Origin: Salinispora pacifica CNR114
Lineage (GTDB): Bacteria > Actinomycetota > Actinomycetes > Mycobacteriales > Micromonosporaceae
Direction: 5' to 3'
DNA length: 64,000 bases
Assembly (NCBI RefSeq): GCF_000514775.1
Contig: NZ_AZWO01000011.1
Span: forward strand, 1-64,000
Position numbers and translations under genes: made by a program. Below are positions 46,987-57,684 of this stretch, piece after piece (position 1 is the stretch's first letter; each line of letters starts with the position of its first letter). Under the pieces are notes generated by a model. It was not told the DNA's origin. It did not search any database and saw nothing but the letters and a program-made list of their open reading frames with translations.

Positions 46987-48186
46987 TCAGCCGCCCGCCA
47001 CCGACTTGAGATCAGTGGCGCGATCGGTGCTCTCCCAGGTGAAGTCGGGAAGCTCTCGACCGAAGTGTCCGTACGCCGCGGTCTGCGAGTAGATCGGCCG
47101 CATCAACTTCAGGTCCCGGATGATCGCCGCCGGCCGAAGGTCGAACACCTCCGTCACCGCCTTCTCGATCCGCTCCACCGGCACCGTCTCCGTGCCGAAC
47201 GTCTCCAGGAACAGGCTCACCGGCTGCGCCTTGCCGATGGCGTACGCCACCTGCGCCTCGCACCGCTCCGCCAGCCCGGCCGCCACCACGTTCTTGGCCA
47301 CCCACCGCATCGCGTACGCCGCCGAGCGGTCCACCTTGGACGGGTCCTTGCCGGAGAACGCTCCGCCGCCGTGCCGCGCGTACCCGCCGTAGGTGTCCAC
47401 GATGATCTTCCGACCGGTCAGACCCGCGTCTCCCATCGGGCCACCAACCTCGAACCGGCCCGTCGGATTCACCAGCAGCCGGTAGTCTTCGATGTCCAGC
47501 CCCAGCCCGAGACTCTCCACCTCCGGCGCGATCACGTGCTCCCGGATGTCCGGCGTCAGCAGCGACTCCAGCGACACATCGGCCGCGTGCTGCGACGACA
47601 CCAGCACGGTGTTCAGCCGCACCGGCCGCATTCCCTCGTACTCCACCGTCACCTGCGTCTTACCATCCGGACGCAGGTACGGCACCACACCTTCGCGCCG
47701 CACCTGTGCCAGGCGGCGGGACAGCCGATGCGCCAACGCGATCGGAAGCGGCATCAACTCTGGGGTCTCCGAGCAGGCGAACCCGAACATCATCCCCTGG
47801 TCGCCAGCGCCCTGCGCGTCCAACACGTGCTCGGATGCGCCGGTACGCAGCTCAATCGCGTTGTCGACCCCCTGGGCGATATCTGCCGACTGCGACCCGA
47901 TCGACACACTTACTCCGCAGGACGCCCCGTCGAAACCCTTTCGCGACGAGTCGTAACCAATGTTCAAAATCGTCCGACGCACGATCGACGGGATGTCGGC
48001 GTAGGCCTTCGTGGTTACCTCGCCCGCAACATGCACCTGACCGGTTGTGATCAGCGTCTCCACTGCAACCCGGCTACGCGGGTCCTCTGCCAGCAACGCA
48101 TCGAGGATCCCGTCACTGATCTGGTCAGCAATCTTGTCAGGGTGACCTTCGGTTACCGATTCGGAAGTGAAGAGGCGGCGTGTCAC
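46987..48186 (-). CDS. metK: S-adenosylmethionine synthetase
   Basis: Makes SAM from methionine and ATP. The 399-residue protein has [38 protein letters not shown], and [19 protein letters not shown] with the P-loop-like signature. Length and motifs are standard. It lies between coaBC and priA on the same strand. I saw no SAM riboswitch in the 85-base gap upstream. Confidence 0.98.
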   Translation of the reverse strand: MTRRLFTSESVTEGHPDKIADQISDGILDALLAEDPRSRVAVETLITTGQVHVAGEVTTKAYADIPSIVRRTILNIGYDSSRKGFDGASCGVSVSIGSQSADIAQGVDNAIELRTGASEHVLDAQGAGDQGMMFGFACSETPELMPLPIALAHRLSRRLAQVRREGVVPYLRPDGKTQVTVEYEGMRPVRLNTVLVSSQHAADVSLESLLTPDIREHVIAPEVESLGLGLDIEDYRLLVNPTGRFEVGGPMGDAGLTGRKIIVDTYGGYARHGGGAFSGKDPSKVDRSAAYAMRWVAKNVVAAGLAERCEAQVAYAIGKAQPVSLFLETFGTETVPVERIEKAVTEVFDLRPAAIIRDLKLMRPIYSQTAAYGHFGRELPDFTWESTDRATDLKSVAGG

Positions 48187-48272
48187 GGCACTCCTAAGTC
48201 AGGGAAACTCGTTCCGCGGCAGTTTAGTCACTCGCGCCGGGTACCGGATCCCCCTATCGCGCACTGATCCAG

Positions 48273-49484
48273 CTATCCGGGACAGCCGGTCAGCCGGGAG
48301 ACGATGAGGTCCCAGACACCGTCTGCGAGGTCTTCCTTGGACTGCTCGGGCATCCGGCTGACCGATCCGTCCGCGCCGATGACGGTCGCCGCGTTGGTGT
48401 CGGCGCCAAAAACCTGGTCCGGGCCGACCTCGTTGATGACGATGAGGTCCGCCCGCTTACGGGCGAGCTTGGCTCGACCGTTGGCCTCGGCGTCACTGGT
48501 CTCCGCGGCGAAGACCACCAGCACCTGCTCCGGGCGACGACGCTTCCCGAGCTCGGCGGCGATGTCCGGGTTCGCGACGAGCTCAATGGTGGGCGCGCTG
48601 CCGTCGTCCGACTTCTTGATTTTGCCAGTCGCGTACGTCGTCGGCCGGAAATCGGCGGGAGCCGCCGCCAGCACCACCGCGTCCGCGCGGTCGGCAGCCG
48701 TCAGCGTGGCTTCGCGCAGCTCGGCGGTCGTACTGACCCGCACCAGGTCCACGCCGGCCGGATCGGGCAGCGCGACGTTGGCGGAGACCAGGGTGACCCG
48801 GGCTCCTCGCGCCACCGCGGCGCGGGCGAACGCGTACCCCTGCTTGCCGGAGGAGCGATTACCGAGAAACCGGACCGGATCCAGCGGCTCCCGGGTGCCC
48901 CCGGCGGTGACCAGCACGTGCTTCCCGGTGAGGTCCGCCGTCGCGGCGGCGCCGCGAGCGAGAACGCGTCGAGCCACGGCGAAGAGCTCCGCCGGGTCCG
49001 GTAGCCGCCCTTTGCCGGTGTCCGCTCCGGTGAGCCGGCCGACCGCCGGCTCCACGACCCGCACCCCGCGGGAGCGCAGCGTCGCCACGTTGGCCACCGT
49101 CGCCGGATGTTCCCACATCTCGGTATGCATCGCCGGCGCCAGGACCACCGGGCAGCGAGCCGTCAGCAGAGTGTTGGTGAGCAGGTCATCCGCGAGCCCA
49201 TGCGCGGCCCGGGCAAGCAGGTCGGTGGTGGCCGGAGCCACCACGACCAGGTCCGCCTGCTGACCCAACCGCACGTGCGGCACCTCGTGCACGTCGGACC
49301 AGACGTCGTCGGCGACTGGTTGACCGGAGAGCGCCGACCAGGTCGCGGCCCCGACGAAATGGAGCGCCGACGCGGTCGGCACGACCCGGACCTGGTGGCC
49401 GGACTCGGTGAAGAGCCGCAGCAACTCGCAGGCCTTGTAGGCGGCGATCCCGCCACCGACCCCGAGGATAATCCGGGGGGACAT
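48273..49484 (-). CDS. coaBC: phosphopantothenoylcysteine decarboxylase/synthetase
   Basis: The 403-residue bifunctional enzyme of coenzyme A synthesis. The N-terminal flavoprotein decarboxylase (1-185) has GVGGGIAAYKACELLRL, VVAPATTDLLARAAHGLADD and VLAPAMHTEMW. The C-terminal synthetase (190-400) has VLVTAGGTREPLDPVRFLGN, VLAAAPADFRP and the K-x-K-K-x-like IKKSDDG. It starts 13 bases after rpoZ, a common actinobacterial order. Confidence 0.97.
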   Translation of the reverse strand: MSPRIILGVGGGIAAYKACELLRLFTESGHQVRVVPTASALHFVGAATWSALSGQPVADDVWSDVHEVPHVRLGQQADLVVVAPATTDLLARAAHGLADDLLTNTLLTARCPVVLAPAMHTEMWEHPATVANVATLRSRGVRVVEPAVGRLTGADTGKGRLPDPAELFAVARRVLARGAAATADLTGKHVLVTAGGTREPLDPVRFLGNRSSGKQGYAFARAAVARGARVTLVSANVALPDPAGVDLVRVSTTAELREATLTAADRADAVVLAAAPADFRPTTYATGKIKKSDDGSAPTIELVANPDIAAELGKRRRPEQVLVVFAAETSDAEANGRAKLARKRADLIVINEVGPDQVFGADTNAATVIGADGSVSRMPEQSKEDLADGVWDLIVSRLTGCPG

Positions 49485-49497
49485 CGCTGGGTACGCG

Positions 49498-49764
49498 TTA
49501 CGGCTGGTCGGTGGGCTCAGCGGTGAGCAGACCCGCGTTGATCTCCCGCATGGCGATCGAGAGCGGCTTCTCCTGCGGGGTCGTCTCGACCAGCGGGCCG
49601 ACGTACTCCAGCAGGCCCTCGCCGAGCTGGCTGTAGTAGGCGTTGACCTGACGGGCCCGCTTGGCGGCGAAGATGACCAGCGCGTACTTCGAGGTGGTCT
49701 TCTCAAGGAGCTCGTCGATCGGCGGGTTGGTGATGCCTTCGGGGTTGGTGGCGATGGATCCCAC
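49498..49764 (-). CDS. rpoZ: RNA polymerase omega subunit
   Basis: An 88-residue omega subunit that helps fold and assemble the beta-prime chain. It has [20 protein letters not shown] and [18 protein letters not shown], the family core. The start is GTG. It is placed between the gmk homologue and coaBC as in most actinobacteria. Confidence 0.97.
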   Translation of the reverse strand: MGSIATNPEGITNPPIDELLEKTTSKYALVIFAAKRARQVNAYYSQLGEGLLEYVGPLVETTPQEKPLSIAMREINAGLLTAEPTDQP

Positions 49765-49807
49765 GTGTTGACCTCTGCGTCTGTGACACCGCTCGCGGTG
49801 CTGGCGG

Positions 49808-50341
49808 TCAACCGCGCACGCGCGGTCGCGCCGGAGCTTTGAATGACGAACCGAACAATCCTACCAGCTCGTCCACGACCTGCACGGTCCGGCCATGCAC
49901 GATCGTATGCGCGAAATGCGGCTCGGTGACCGGATCGGCCACGTAGCCGGGTGGGTGCAGCAGAACGAGCTGGGCCGTCGGCAACACGGCCCGCAGCCGC
50001 AGCGCCCCGGCCAGGTCCATCGGGAGCAGAGCCGGCGCCCCAGCGGCCAGTCGGGACCGCAGGGGTTGCCCCGCCGTACCGCGCCGGTATCGGCCGATCT
50101 GGCTCCATTCCAGCAGATCGCCGGCGGCCAGCAGCCGGTCGAACTCGGCCGGGTCGAGGAAGACGCGATCGACCCCGGCCACCTCGCCATCCCGCCGGGG
50201 GCGGGTGGTCACCGGCACCGGCGTCCACACAGTAGGCAGACGCGCCCGGACCAACCCAGCGACACCATCCCGACCGGAACCCGACGGTCCGGTCAGGATG
50301 GTGAGCCGGGCCGCCGGGCGCGCCTCACCATCCGTGCTCAC
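49808..50341 (-). CDS. guanylate kinase homologue, degenerate
   Basis: It occupies the canonical gmk position but is only 177 residues and looks catalytically impaired. The P-loop reads [10 protein letters not shown]: the invariant lysine is Arg24 and the following Ser/Thr is Asp. The GMP-binding part is partly kept ([27 protein letters not shown]), but the tyrosine of GVxY is Arg. The lid segment with catalytic arginines that normally follows the LVxLxPPS strand is missing; the sequence runs from [13 protein letters not shown] directly to the C-terminal helix. It may bind GMP or GTP without turnover. A functional Gmk should exist elsewhere. Confidence 0.8.
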   Translation of the reverse strand: MSTDGEARPAARLTILTGPSGSGRDGVAGLVRARLPTVWTPVPVTTRPRRDGEVAGVDRVFLDPAEFDRLLAAGDLLEWSQIGRYRRGTAGQPLRSRLAAGAPALLPMDLAGALRLRAVLPTAQLVLLHPPGYVADPVTEPHFAHTIVHGRTVQVVDELVGLFGSSFKAPARPRVRG

Positions 50342-50367
50342 TGCTCGTTTCTACACGGCCGCCGACC

Positions 50368-50685
50368 TCAGTTGGCAGCGAACTCCCCAAGCAGGGCCTT
50401 GCGCTGCTGCTCGCCGAGGCCACGCAGGCGCCGGCTATCGGCGATCTTGAGCTTCTCCATGATCTGGGTCGCCCGGATCTTGCCGATTCCCGGCATCGCC
50501 TGCAGGACAGCGGATACCTTCAGCTTGCCGACGACATCGTCGGACTCGGCCCGCTCGAGAACGGCTCCGAGCGTTGTCTTGCCCTGCTTGAGCTGCTCCT
50601 TCAGCTCAGCACGGGCCTTGCGGATCTCCGCGGCCTTCTCCAGCGCTGCTGCGCGCTGCTCAGGGGTCAGTGACGGGAGCGGCAC
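50368..50685 (-). CDS. mihF: actinobacterial integration host factor
   Basis: A 105-residue nucleoid-associated protein of the mIHF/sIHF type, unrelated to E. coli IHF. It has a long basic N-terminal helix (RAAALEKAAEIRKARAELKE) and the helix-two-turn-helix DNA-binding region VSAVLQAMPGIGKIRATQIM. It is abundant and shapes DNA in actinobacteria. The start is GTG. It lies between pyrF and the gmk homologue, with 177 bases upstream that could hold its own promoter. Confidence 0.97.
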   Translation of the reverse strand: MPLPSLTPEQRAAALEKAAEIRKARAELKEQLKQGKTTLGAVLERAESDDVVGKLKVSAVLQAMPGIGKIRATQIMEKLKIADSRRLRGLGEQQRKALLGEFAAN

Positions 50686-50862
50686 CAGTTCTCCTCAGGT
50701 CCCTATCGCGACGGGCGAACGCACCGCCGCACTGTGAAACGTGGTGTCGCTGCGAACCAGGGAGGCCCAAGGTTCCCAGCGCGGGGAAAACTAGCGGTCA
50801 ACGGCGCATTCGGCAACGTGGGCACGCGAAGATCGGCGGAAAGTGACCGAGCCGTCAGTCAG

Positions 50863-51699
50863 CTACGAACCGGTCAAAGCCGCTCGACAGTCAGCCAGGA
50901 CCCGGTCCGCGGCGTCCCGAAGAGCCGCCGGATCGGGCCCCGCGGCCAGCACCTCACGGGAGGATGTGGGCAGTACGGCGGACAGGCTGGAGCCGAAGAC
51001 CACCCGGAGGTCAGCGGCGCTGGCGCCCTGCGCTCCCAGCCCCGGAGCGAGCAGCGGACCGTTGACCGCGGTGAGATCGTGACCCGTCTCACCGATGGTC
51101 GCCCCCACCACCAACCCCACGCTGCCCAGTGGTTGCGCACCCGCGTTGAGCTGGGAAATCTCGTCGATGACCAGCTGTGCGACGGTCCGCCCGTCGGCGG
51201 TGCGAGCCCGCTGCACCGCGGCGCCCTCGGGATTGGAGGTCAGCGCCAGCACGAAGACTCCGCCACCCTGCGCGGCGGCCAGCTCGAACATCGGGGCGAG
51301 CGCGCCAACCCCGAGATACGGGCTCACCGTCACCGCGTCGACATGCAGTGGGCTCGATGGATCAAGGTACGCGGAGGCGTACGCGGAGACCGTCGAGCCA
51401 ATGTCGCCACGCTTGACGTCAAGGAGGACGAGCGAACCAGCCGCCCGCAACTGTCGGATAGTTGACTCTAGGACCGCCAGGCCCCGAGACCCGAACCGCT
51501 CGAAGAAGGCCGACTGCGGCTTGACCACCGCGACCCGGTCACCCAACGCCTCCACGACCGTGCCCGCGAACCGCTCCAGACCGCGAACATCGTCATCGAG
51601 GCCCCACCGTGCGAGCAGACCCGGGTGCGGGTCGATGCCCACGCAGAGCGGACCCCGCTCGCCAACCGCCCGGTGCAACCGGGCGCCGAAGCTCTCCAT
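50863..51699 (-). CDS. pyrF: orotidine 5'-phosphate decarboxylase
   Basis: Last step of UMP synthesis. The 278-residue protein belongs to the long actinobacterial PyrF type: LCVGIDPHPGLLARWG, VVKPQSAFFERFG, LLDVKRGDIGST (the catalytic D-x-K-x-x-D) and LAPGLGAQGASAADL. ATG 51699 has GGAGG nine bases upstream. It is separated from bioA by 187 bases of repetitive sequence. Confidence 0.97.
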   Translation of the reverse strand: MESFGARLHRAVGERGPLCVGIDPHPGLLARWGLDDDVRGLERFAGTVVEALGDRVAVVKPQSAFFERFGSRGLAVLESTIRQLRAAGSLVLLDVKRGDIGSTVSAYASAYLDPSSPLHVDAVTVSPYLGVGALAPMFELAAAQGGGVFVLALTSNPEGAAVQRARTADGRTVAQLVIDEISQLNAGAQPLGSVGLVVGATIGETGHDLTAVNGPLLAPGLGAQGASAADLRVVFGSSLSAVLPTSSREVLAAGPDPAALRDAADRVLADCRAALTGS

Positions 51700-51761
51700 C
51701 GCAGACCTCCTCTCGCGTGCCACGCACGCGTCGTCTCAGCGGGCGGCTGATGCCGCCCGCA

Positions 51762-51847
51762 CCCGGGCGGGCTCCGCACCGCCCACCCCACCCGGCGGGC
51801 TCCGCACGGCCCACCCACCCGGCGGGCTTCCGCCGCACGCCCACCCA
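51762..51847. repeat. three imperfect GC-rich tandem repeats
   Basis: Three units of 27-30 bases (51762-51790, 51791-51817, 51818-51847) share CCCGGCGGGCTCCGCACSGC followed by CCACCCA. They lie between pyrF and bioA and encode nothing recognisable. The stretch may be a slippage-prone spacer, or it may fold on the transcript. Confidence 0.7.
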
Positions 51848-51886
51848 CCCGCCGCCCCGGCCCCACTCGCCGCCGCAGCCGGCGGA

Positions 51887-53161
51887 TCAGCCCGCCCGAG
51901 CCGCGGCGGCGATCCCCGCGGTGATCCGGGCCAGATCGGCATCCGCGGTGACGTACGGGGGCATGGTGTAGATCAGATCCCGGAACGGTCGCAGCCAGAC
52001 GCCGGCGGCCACCGCCGCCGTGGTCGCCGCCGGCAGGTCCACCTCATGGTCGAGCTGCACCACACCGATCGCGCCCAGCACCCGGACGTCGGCGACGCCC
52101 GGCTGCGCCCGTAGCGGCTCCAGGCCGGCCCGCAAACCACTCTCGATCCGCGCCACCTGCGCCGGCCAGTCCTCGGCCCGCAGCAGGCCGAGCGAGGCGT
52201 TCGCCACCGCGCAGGCGAGCGGATTACCCATGAAGGTCGGACCATGCGCGAGTACACCGGCGGCCGAGATCCCACGGGCGATCTCCGCGGTGCAGAGCGC
52301 GGCAGCCAGGGTGAGGTACCCCCCGGTGAGCGCCTTGCCCACACAGAGCACGTCCGGCGTCACGCCGGCGTGCTCTGCGGCGAACATCGCCCCGGTCCGA
52401 CCAAAACCGGTAGCGATCTCGTCAAAGATGAGCAGAACCCCGTGGGCACGGGTGACCTCCCGCAGCACCTGTAGGTAGCGCGGGTGGTGGAACCGCATGC
52501 CACCGGTCCCCTGGACGACCGGCTCGACGATGACCGCGGCCAGTTCGTGGGCGTGCCGGGCGACCGCGTCCGCCAGGACCGCCTCGTACGCCGGATCCGG
52601 CGGTGCGGTGAACCCCGCTGGCGGCACCGGCGCGAAGACCTGCCGGGGCAGCACCTCCCCCCAGAGGTGGTGCATGCCCCCCTCCGGGTCACAGACACTC
52701 ATCGGGTGGAACGTGTCGCCGTGGTAGCCGCCCCGCCAGGTACCCAGCCGACGGCGTTCCGGCCGGCCGGTGGCCCGCTGGAACTGCAGGCACATCTTGA
52801 CGGCAACCTCGACACTCACCGAGCCGGAGTCGGCCAGGAAGACGTGCTCCAACCCCTCCGGCGCCAGCTCGACGAGGGTGCGGGCCAGGGTGACGGCCGG
52901 CTCGTGGGTGAGCCCGCCAAACATCACGTGGCTCATCCGGCCCAGCTGATCGGTCACCGCCGCGTCCAGCACCGGGTGCCGGTAGCCGTGGATCGCCGAC
53001 CACCACGACGCCATCCCGTCAACCAGCTCCCGCCCATCAGCCAGCCGCAGCCGCACCCCGGCCGCGCTCTCCACGACGCGCGGCGGCATGGCCGGCGGCA
53101 GCGCCTCGTACGGATGCCACACGTGCGCCGCGTCTGCGGCACTGATCTCCTCCGGGGTCAA
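51887..53161 (-). CDS. bioA: adenosylmethionine-8-amino-7-oxononanoate aminotransferase
   Basis: Biotin-pathway aminotransferase using SAM as amino donor. The 424-residue class III PLP enzyme begins with the BioA-type [20 protein letters not shown]. It has [65 protein letters not shown] and the PLP lysine in [15 protein letters not shown]. The W-x-x-Y/W motifs distinguish it from ArgD. TTG is the start, with GAGGAGG eight bases upstream. Its location inside the pyrimidine cluster, away from other bio genes, is unusual. Confidence 0.95.
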   Translation of the reverse strand: MTPEEISAADAAHVWHPYEALPPAMPPRVVESAAGVRLRLADGRELVDGMASWWSAIHGYRHPVLDAAVTDQLGRMSHVMFGGLTHEPAVTLARTLVELAPEGLEHVFLADSGSVSVEVAVKMCLQFQRATGRPERRRLGTWRGGYHGDTFHPMSVCDPEGGMHHLWGEVLPRQVFAPVPPAGFTAPPDPAYEAVLADAVARHAHELAAVIVEPVVQGTGGMRFHHPRYLQVLREVTRAHGVLLIFDEIATGFGRTGAMFAAEHAGVTPDVLCVGKALTGGYLTLAAALCTAEIARGISAAGVLAHGPTFMGNPLACAVANASLGLLRAEDWPAQVARIESGLRAGLEPLRAQPGVADVRVLGAIGVVQLDHEVDLPAATTAAVAAGVWLRPFRDLIYTMPPYVTADADLARITAGIAAAARAG

Positions 53162-53276
53162 CGACGTCGCCTCCTCACCAGCCGGTCACCGTGTCAACCG
53201 GCCCTCGGGTCCCAGTAGCCCGGCGCACCACCGGCGGGCGGTCCGCAGTCACCGGGCGCGTACCACCCGCACGGTG

Positions 53277-54293
53277 TCACGGCGTGCGGGCCGCCGCCGC
53301 GGCGGCCCGTACCAAGGCCGGCCCCCGGTAGATGAAGCCGGTGTAGAGCTGCACCAACGAGGCGCCCGCGTCGAACATGCGCTCGGCGTCGTCCGGAGTG
53401 AGAATGCCGCCGACGCCGACGATCGGCAGCCGGCCGCCGGTCTCGGCGTGCACGAAGGAGACCACCTCCCGGGCCCGCTGCGCCAACGGGCGGCCGGAGA
53501 GCCCACCCGCCTCGGCGCCGCCGGCCTGATCGGCGGGGGCGAGGCCGTCGCGGGAGAGCGTGGTGTTCGTGGCGATCACGCCCGCCGCGCCCCGCGCCAG
53601 GCAGACCTCCAGCAGCTCCGCGATTGCCGAATCCGGAAGGTCTGGGGCAATCTTCACCAGCACCGGCTTCTCGCCGACCAGAGCGGCCAACAGGGCATCC
53701 AGATGTGCCCGGTCCTGCAGCGCACGCAGCCCCGGCGTGTTCGGCGAGGAGACGTTGACCGCGAAGTAGTCGCCGTACCCGCGCAGGGCCTGGTACGACG
53801 CCTGGTAGTCCGCGACCGCCTCCTCGAGCGGGGTGACCTTGGACTTGCCGAGGGAGATGCCCAGCGGCACCCCGAGTGGGCGGGGCAGCGCCGCCAACCG
53901 CGCCGCGAGCGCGTCGGCGCCGGCGTTGTTGAAGCCCATCCGGTTCACCACCGCCCGGCTCTCGGGAAGCCGAAACAGCCGCGGCCGCGGGTTGCCCGGC
54001 TGCGGGTGCGCGGTGACCGTACCCACCTCGACGAAACCGAAGCCCAACGCCGGCCAGGCCGGCAGCGCCACCCCGTTCTTGTCCATCCCGGCGGCCAACC
54101 CGACCGGGTTCGGGAAGCGCAGCCCGAACACCGTTCGGGGAGCCGAGACGCCGTACCGGGCCCGGAGCACGGCCAGCGCCACGGGCACCCGAGCCAGGCC
54201 GGCCAGCCGCCGTACCGTGAACTCGTGCGCCGTCTCCGCGTCCCCGCCCCCCAGCCGGAACAGCCGTGGCCGCACCACCCGTTCGAAGATCAC
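53277..54293 (-). CDS. pyrD: dihydroorotate dehydrogenase (quinone), class 2
   Basis: Membrane-associated flavoenzyme passing electrons to quinone. The 338-residue length and N-terminal extension ([20 protein letters not shown]) mark class 2. FMN-binding and catalytic segments are [41 protein letters not shown] with the catalytic Ser, and [18 protein letters not shown] 54293 has GGAGG upstream. It follows carB by 43 bases. Confidence 0.97.
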   Translation of the reverse strand: MIFERVVRPRLFRLGGGDAETAHEFTVRRLAGLARVPVALAVLRARYGVSAPRTVFGLRFPNPVGLAAGMDKNGVALPAWPALGFGFVEVGTVTAHPQPGNPRPRLFRLPESRAVVNRMGFNNAGADALAARLAALPRPLGVPLGISLGKSKVTPLEEAVADYQASYQALRGYGDYFAVNVSSPNTPGLRALQDRAHLDALLAALVGEKPVLVKIAPDLPDSAIAELLEVCLARGAAGVIATNTTLSRDGLAPADQAGGAEAGGLSGRPLAQRAREVVSFVHAETGGRLPIVGVGGILTPDDAERMFDAGASLVQLYTGFIYRGPALVRAAAAAARTP

Positions 54294-54336
54294 CCCATCC
54301 TCCCCGGCCGGGTGAGCGACCTCGGGCCGCTCGGGC

Positions 54337-57300
54337 TCACCGGGCGCTTCGCAGCGAGGCGTGCAGCGCCTGCAGCGGACGGACCACCATGTCACCACGG
54401 ATCCGGGCCTCGACCGCCATCACCGCGGCGGCGGCGCCGGGGACGGTGGTGATGCAGGGGATGTCCGCCGTCACGGCGGCACTGCGGATCTCGTAGCCAT
54501 CGGAGCGGGCGCTCGCTCCCGAACCCTGCGGGGTGTTCACCACGAGCACCACCTCGCCGGACCGGATGAGCGAGACCGCGTCCGCGCTCTCCCCCGACTC
54601 GTAGTGCTTGCGGATCTGCTCGCAGGCGACGCCGTGCCGGCGCAGCACCTCAGCGGTGCCGGTGGTGGCGATCAGCTGGAAGCCCAGGTCGGCCAGGCGC
54701 TTGATCGGGAAGATCATGCCCCGCTTGTCCCGGTTGGCGACCGACACGAAGATCTTCCCGCTGGTGGGCAACGAGCCGTAGGTTGCCGACTGCGACTTGG
54801 CGAAGGCGTACCCGAATGCGGTGTCGATGCCCATCACCTCACCGGTGGACTTCATCTCCGGTCCGAGTAGCGAATCGATCCCCTTCCCGGTCGGGGTGCG
54901 GAACCGCTTGAACGGGAGCACCGCCTCCTTGACCGCGATCGGCGCATTCGCGGGGAGGGTGCCGCCGTCGCCGTCGGCGGGGAGCAGGCCCTCGGCGCGC
55001 AGCTCGGCGATGGTGGCACCGAGCGCGATCCGAGCCGCCGCCTTGGCCAACGGCACCGCGGTGGCCTTGGACACGAACGGCACGGTCCGGGACGCACGCG
55101 GGTTGGCCTCAAGCACCCAGAGCTGGTCGTCCTTGAGGGCGTACTGCACGTTGAGCAGGCCCCGTACGCCGATGCCCCGGGCGATCTCCTCGGTGTACCG
55201 ACGGACCTCGGCGACGTGGGAACCGGCCAGGGTGATCGGCGGCAACGCGCAGGAGGAGTCGCCGGAGTGGATCCCGGCCTCCTCGATGTGCTCCATCACC
55301 CCGCCGAGGTAGACCTCGCCGGCGGCGTCGCAGAGCGCGTCCACGTCGATCTCGATCGCGTCATCGAGGAACCGGTCCACCAGCACCGGATGATTCGGGG
55401 AGATGTCGGTGGCCCGGCCGATGTAGTCACGCAGCGTGGCGTCGTCGTAGACAATCTCCATGCCCCGACCACCGAGCACGTACGAGGGCCGGACCAGCAC
55501 CGGATAGCCGATCTCGGCGGCGATCGTCTTCGCCTCGTCGTACGAGATGGCGGTGCCGTGTGCCGGCGCCCGCAACCCGGCACGGGCCAGCAGCGCGCCG
55601 AACGCCCCCCGCTCCTCGGCGAGGTGGATCGACTCCGGGGAGGTACCGACGACCGGCACCCCGGCGTCCTTGAGTCGCTGCGCCAGCCCCAACGGGGTCT
55701 GGCCACCAAGCTGTACGACCACCCCAACCACCCCGGGGCCTCCGGCCGCCCGGCCGGAGGAGTCCTCGGCGTGCCACACCTCGAGGACGTCCTCGAAGGT
55801 CAGCGGCTCGAAGTAGAGCCGGTTCGCGGTGTCGTAGTCGGTGGAGACGGTCTCCGGGTTGCAGTTGACCATAACCGTCTCGTATCCGACGTCCCGCAAC
55901 GCCATGACGGCGTGCACGCAGGAGTAGTCGAACTCGATGCCCTGCCCGATCCGGTTCGGCCCCGAGCCGAGGATCAGCACCTTGGGCCGGTCCGACCCGA
56001 CCACCTCGGTCTCCGCGTCGTAGGTGGAGTAGTGGTAGGGCGTCGTCGCTTCGAACTCCGCCGCGCAGGTGTCCACGGTCTTGTACACCGGCCGGACACC
56101 CAACCGGTGCCGCAGCGTCCGAACCCCGTCCTCGGCGGCCAGCTCCGGGCGCAACGCGGCGAGCTGGCGGTCGGAGAGCCCCGCCCGCTTGGCCCGGCGC
56201 AGCAGGTCGTCATCGAGCACCGGGGCGTTCACGATCTCGGCCCGCAACTCCACCAGGCCGGCGATCTGGTCCAGGAACCACGGGTCGATCCCACCGGATG
56301 CCGCCGACACCTCGGCGATCGAGGCGCCGAGCCGCAGCGCCCGTTCCACCGTGTAGAGCCGCCCGTCGTGCGGCACCCGCAGCGCCGCGAGGGTGTCCTC
56401 CCGGGTGGCACCCGCCGGGTCGGGCGCGGTCCAGAAGCCGGCCGCCTTCGTCTCCATCGAGCGCATCGCCTTGTTCAGCGCCTCGGTGAAGTTGCGGCCC
56501 AGGCTCATCGCCTCACCGACCGACTTCATGGTGGTGGTCAGCTCCGGGTCGGCGCCGGGGAACTTCTCGAACGCGAAGCGCGGAATCTTGACCACCACGT
56601 AGTCCAACGTCGGCTCGAAGGCGGCCGGCGTCTTCAGCGTGATGTCGTTCGGGATCTCGTCGAGGGTGTAGCCGATGGCCAGCCTCGCGGCGATCTTCGC
56701 GATCGGGAAGCCGGTCGCCTTCGAGGCGAGCGCCGACGAGCGGGAGACCCGGGGGTTCATCTCGATCACGACGATCCGGCCGTCGGCCGGGTTCACCGCG
56801 AACTGGATGTTGCAGCCCCCGGTGTCCACCCCGACCTCGCGCAGCACCGCGATACCGAGGTCCCGCAGGCGCTGGTACTCCCGGTCGGTGAGGGTCATCG
56901 CCGGCGCCACGGTGACGCTGTCGCCGGTGTGCACGCCCATCGGGTCAACGTTCTCGATCGAGCAGACCACCACGACGTTGTCGTTCCGGTCGCGCATCAG
57001 CTCGAGCTCGTACTCCTTCCAGCCGAGCACGCTCTCCTCGATGAGTACCTCGTGCACCGGGCTGGCGGCCAGGCCGGCACCGGCGATGCGTTCCAGGTCC
57101 GCCTCGGTGTGGGCCATGCCGGAGCCGAGGCCACCCATCGTGAACGACGGCCGGATCACCGCCGGCAGGCCCAGCTCGGCGACGGTCTCGCGGACCTCGT
57201 CCATCGAGTGGCAGACCCGGGACCGCGGCACCAGCGTGGCCGGGTCCTCGACGCCGATCCGGACCCCCGCCCTGGCGACGACATCCTTGAACAGCTGCCG

Positions 57301-57684
57301 ATCCTCGCCGCGGCGGATCGAGTCGATGTTCGCGCCGATCAACTCGACGCCGTACTTCTCCAGTACCCCGGCCTCGTGCAGCGCGACCGCCGTGTTCAGC
57401 GCGGTCTGGCCACCCAGGGTGGGCAGCACCGCATCCGGCCGTTCCTTGGCGATGACCAGTTCGACGAACTCCGGGGTGATCGGCTCGACGTACGTGGCGT
57501 CGGCGAACTCCGGGTCCGTCATGATCGTCGCTGGGTTCGAGTTGACCAGGCTGACCCGGATCCCCTCGCTGCGTAGCACCCGGCACGCCTGGGTGCCGGA
57601 GTAGTCGAACTCGCAGGCCTGCCCGATCACGATCGGCCCAGAGCCGATCACCAGGACGTGTTTGAGGTCGGTCCGCTTAGGCAT
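54337..57684 (-). CDS. carB: carbamoyl-phosphate synthase large subunit
   Basis: The 1115-residue synthetase for carbamoyl phosphate, shared by the pyrimidine and arginine pathways. Two homologous ATP-grasp halves are present ([20 protein letters not shown] opens the first, [20 protein letters not shown] the second), with the C-terminal MGS-like regulatory domain ([20 protein letters not shown]) that binds allosteric effectors. It overlaps carA by eight bases. Confidence 0.98.
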   Translation of the reverse strand: MPKRTDLKHVLVIGSGPIVIGQACEFDYSGTQACRVLRSEGIRVSLVNSNPATIMTDPEFADATYVEPITPEFVELVIAKERPDAVLPTLGGQTALNTAVALHEAGVLEKYGVELIGANIDSIRRGEDRQLFKDVVARAGVRIGVEDPATLVPRSRVCHSMDEVRETVAELGLPAVIRPSFTMGGLGSGMAHTEADLERIAGAGLAASPVHEVLIEESVLGWKEYELELMRDRNDNVVVVCSIENVDPMGVHTGDSVTVAPAMTLTDREYQRLRDLGIAVLREVGVDTGGCNIQFAVNPADGRIVVIEMNPRVSRSSALASKATGFPIAKIAARLAIGYTLDEIPNDITLKTPAAFEPTLDYVVVKIPRFAFEKFPGADPELTTTMKSVGEAMSLGRNFTEALNKAMRSMETKAAGFWTAPDPAGATREDTLAALRVPHDGRLYTVERALRLGASIAEVSAASGGIDPWFLDQIAGLVELRAEIVNAPVLDDDLLRRAKRAGLSDRQLAALRPELAAEDGVRTLRHRLGVRPVYKTVDTCAAEFEATTPYHYSTYDAETEVVGSDRPKVLILGSGPNRIGQGIEFDYSCVHAVMALRDVGYETVMVNCNPETVSTDYDTANRLYFEPLTFEDVLEVWHAEDSSGRAAGGPGVVGVVVQLGGQTPLGLAQRLKDAGVPVVGTSPESIHLAEERGAFGALLARAGLRAPAHGTAISYDEAKTIAAEIGYPVLVRPSYVLGGRGMEIVYDDATLRDYIGRATDISPNHPVLVDRFLDDAIEIDVDALCDAAGEVYLGGVMEHIEEAGIHSGDSSCALPPITLAGSHVAEVRRYTEEIARGIGVRGLLNVQYALKDDQLWVLEANPRASRTVPFVSKATAVPLAKAAARIALGATIAELRAEGLLPADGDGGTLPANAPIAVKEAVLPFKRFRTPTGKGIDSLLGPEMKSTGEVMGIDTAFGYAFAKSQSATYGSLPTSGKIFVSVANRDKRGMIFPIKRLADLGFQLIATTGTAEVLRRHGVACEQIRKHYESGESADAVSLIRSGEVVLVVNTPQGSGASARSDGYEIRSAAVTADIPCITTVPGAAAAVMAVEARIRGDMVVRPLQALHASLRSAR

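Noticed and set aside
48187-48272. Possible SAM riboswitch upstream of metK
   Set aside because: None of the SAM riboswitch conserved blocks could be seen and the gap is short.
53192-53197. TTGACA upstream of bioA as a -35 element
   Set aside because: At 17 bases spacing the -10 position is GGAGGC, which is the ribosome-binding site, so a promoter there is unlikely.
55216-57576. Long plus-strand open frame (786 codons) opposite carB
   Set aside because: Antisense shadow of carB with no family signature or start signal.
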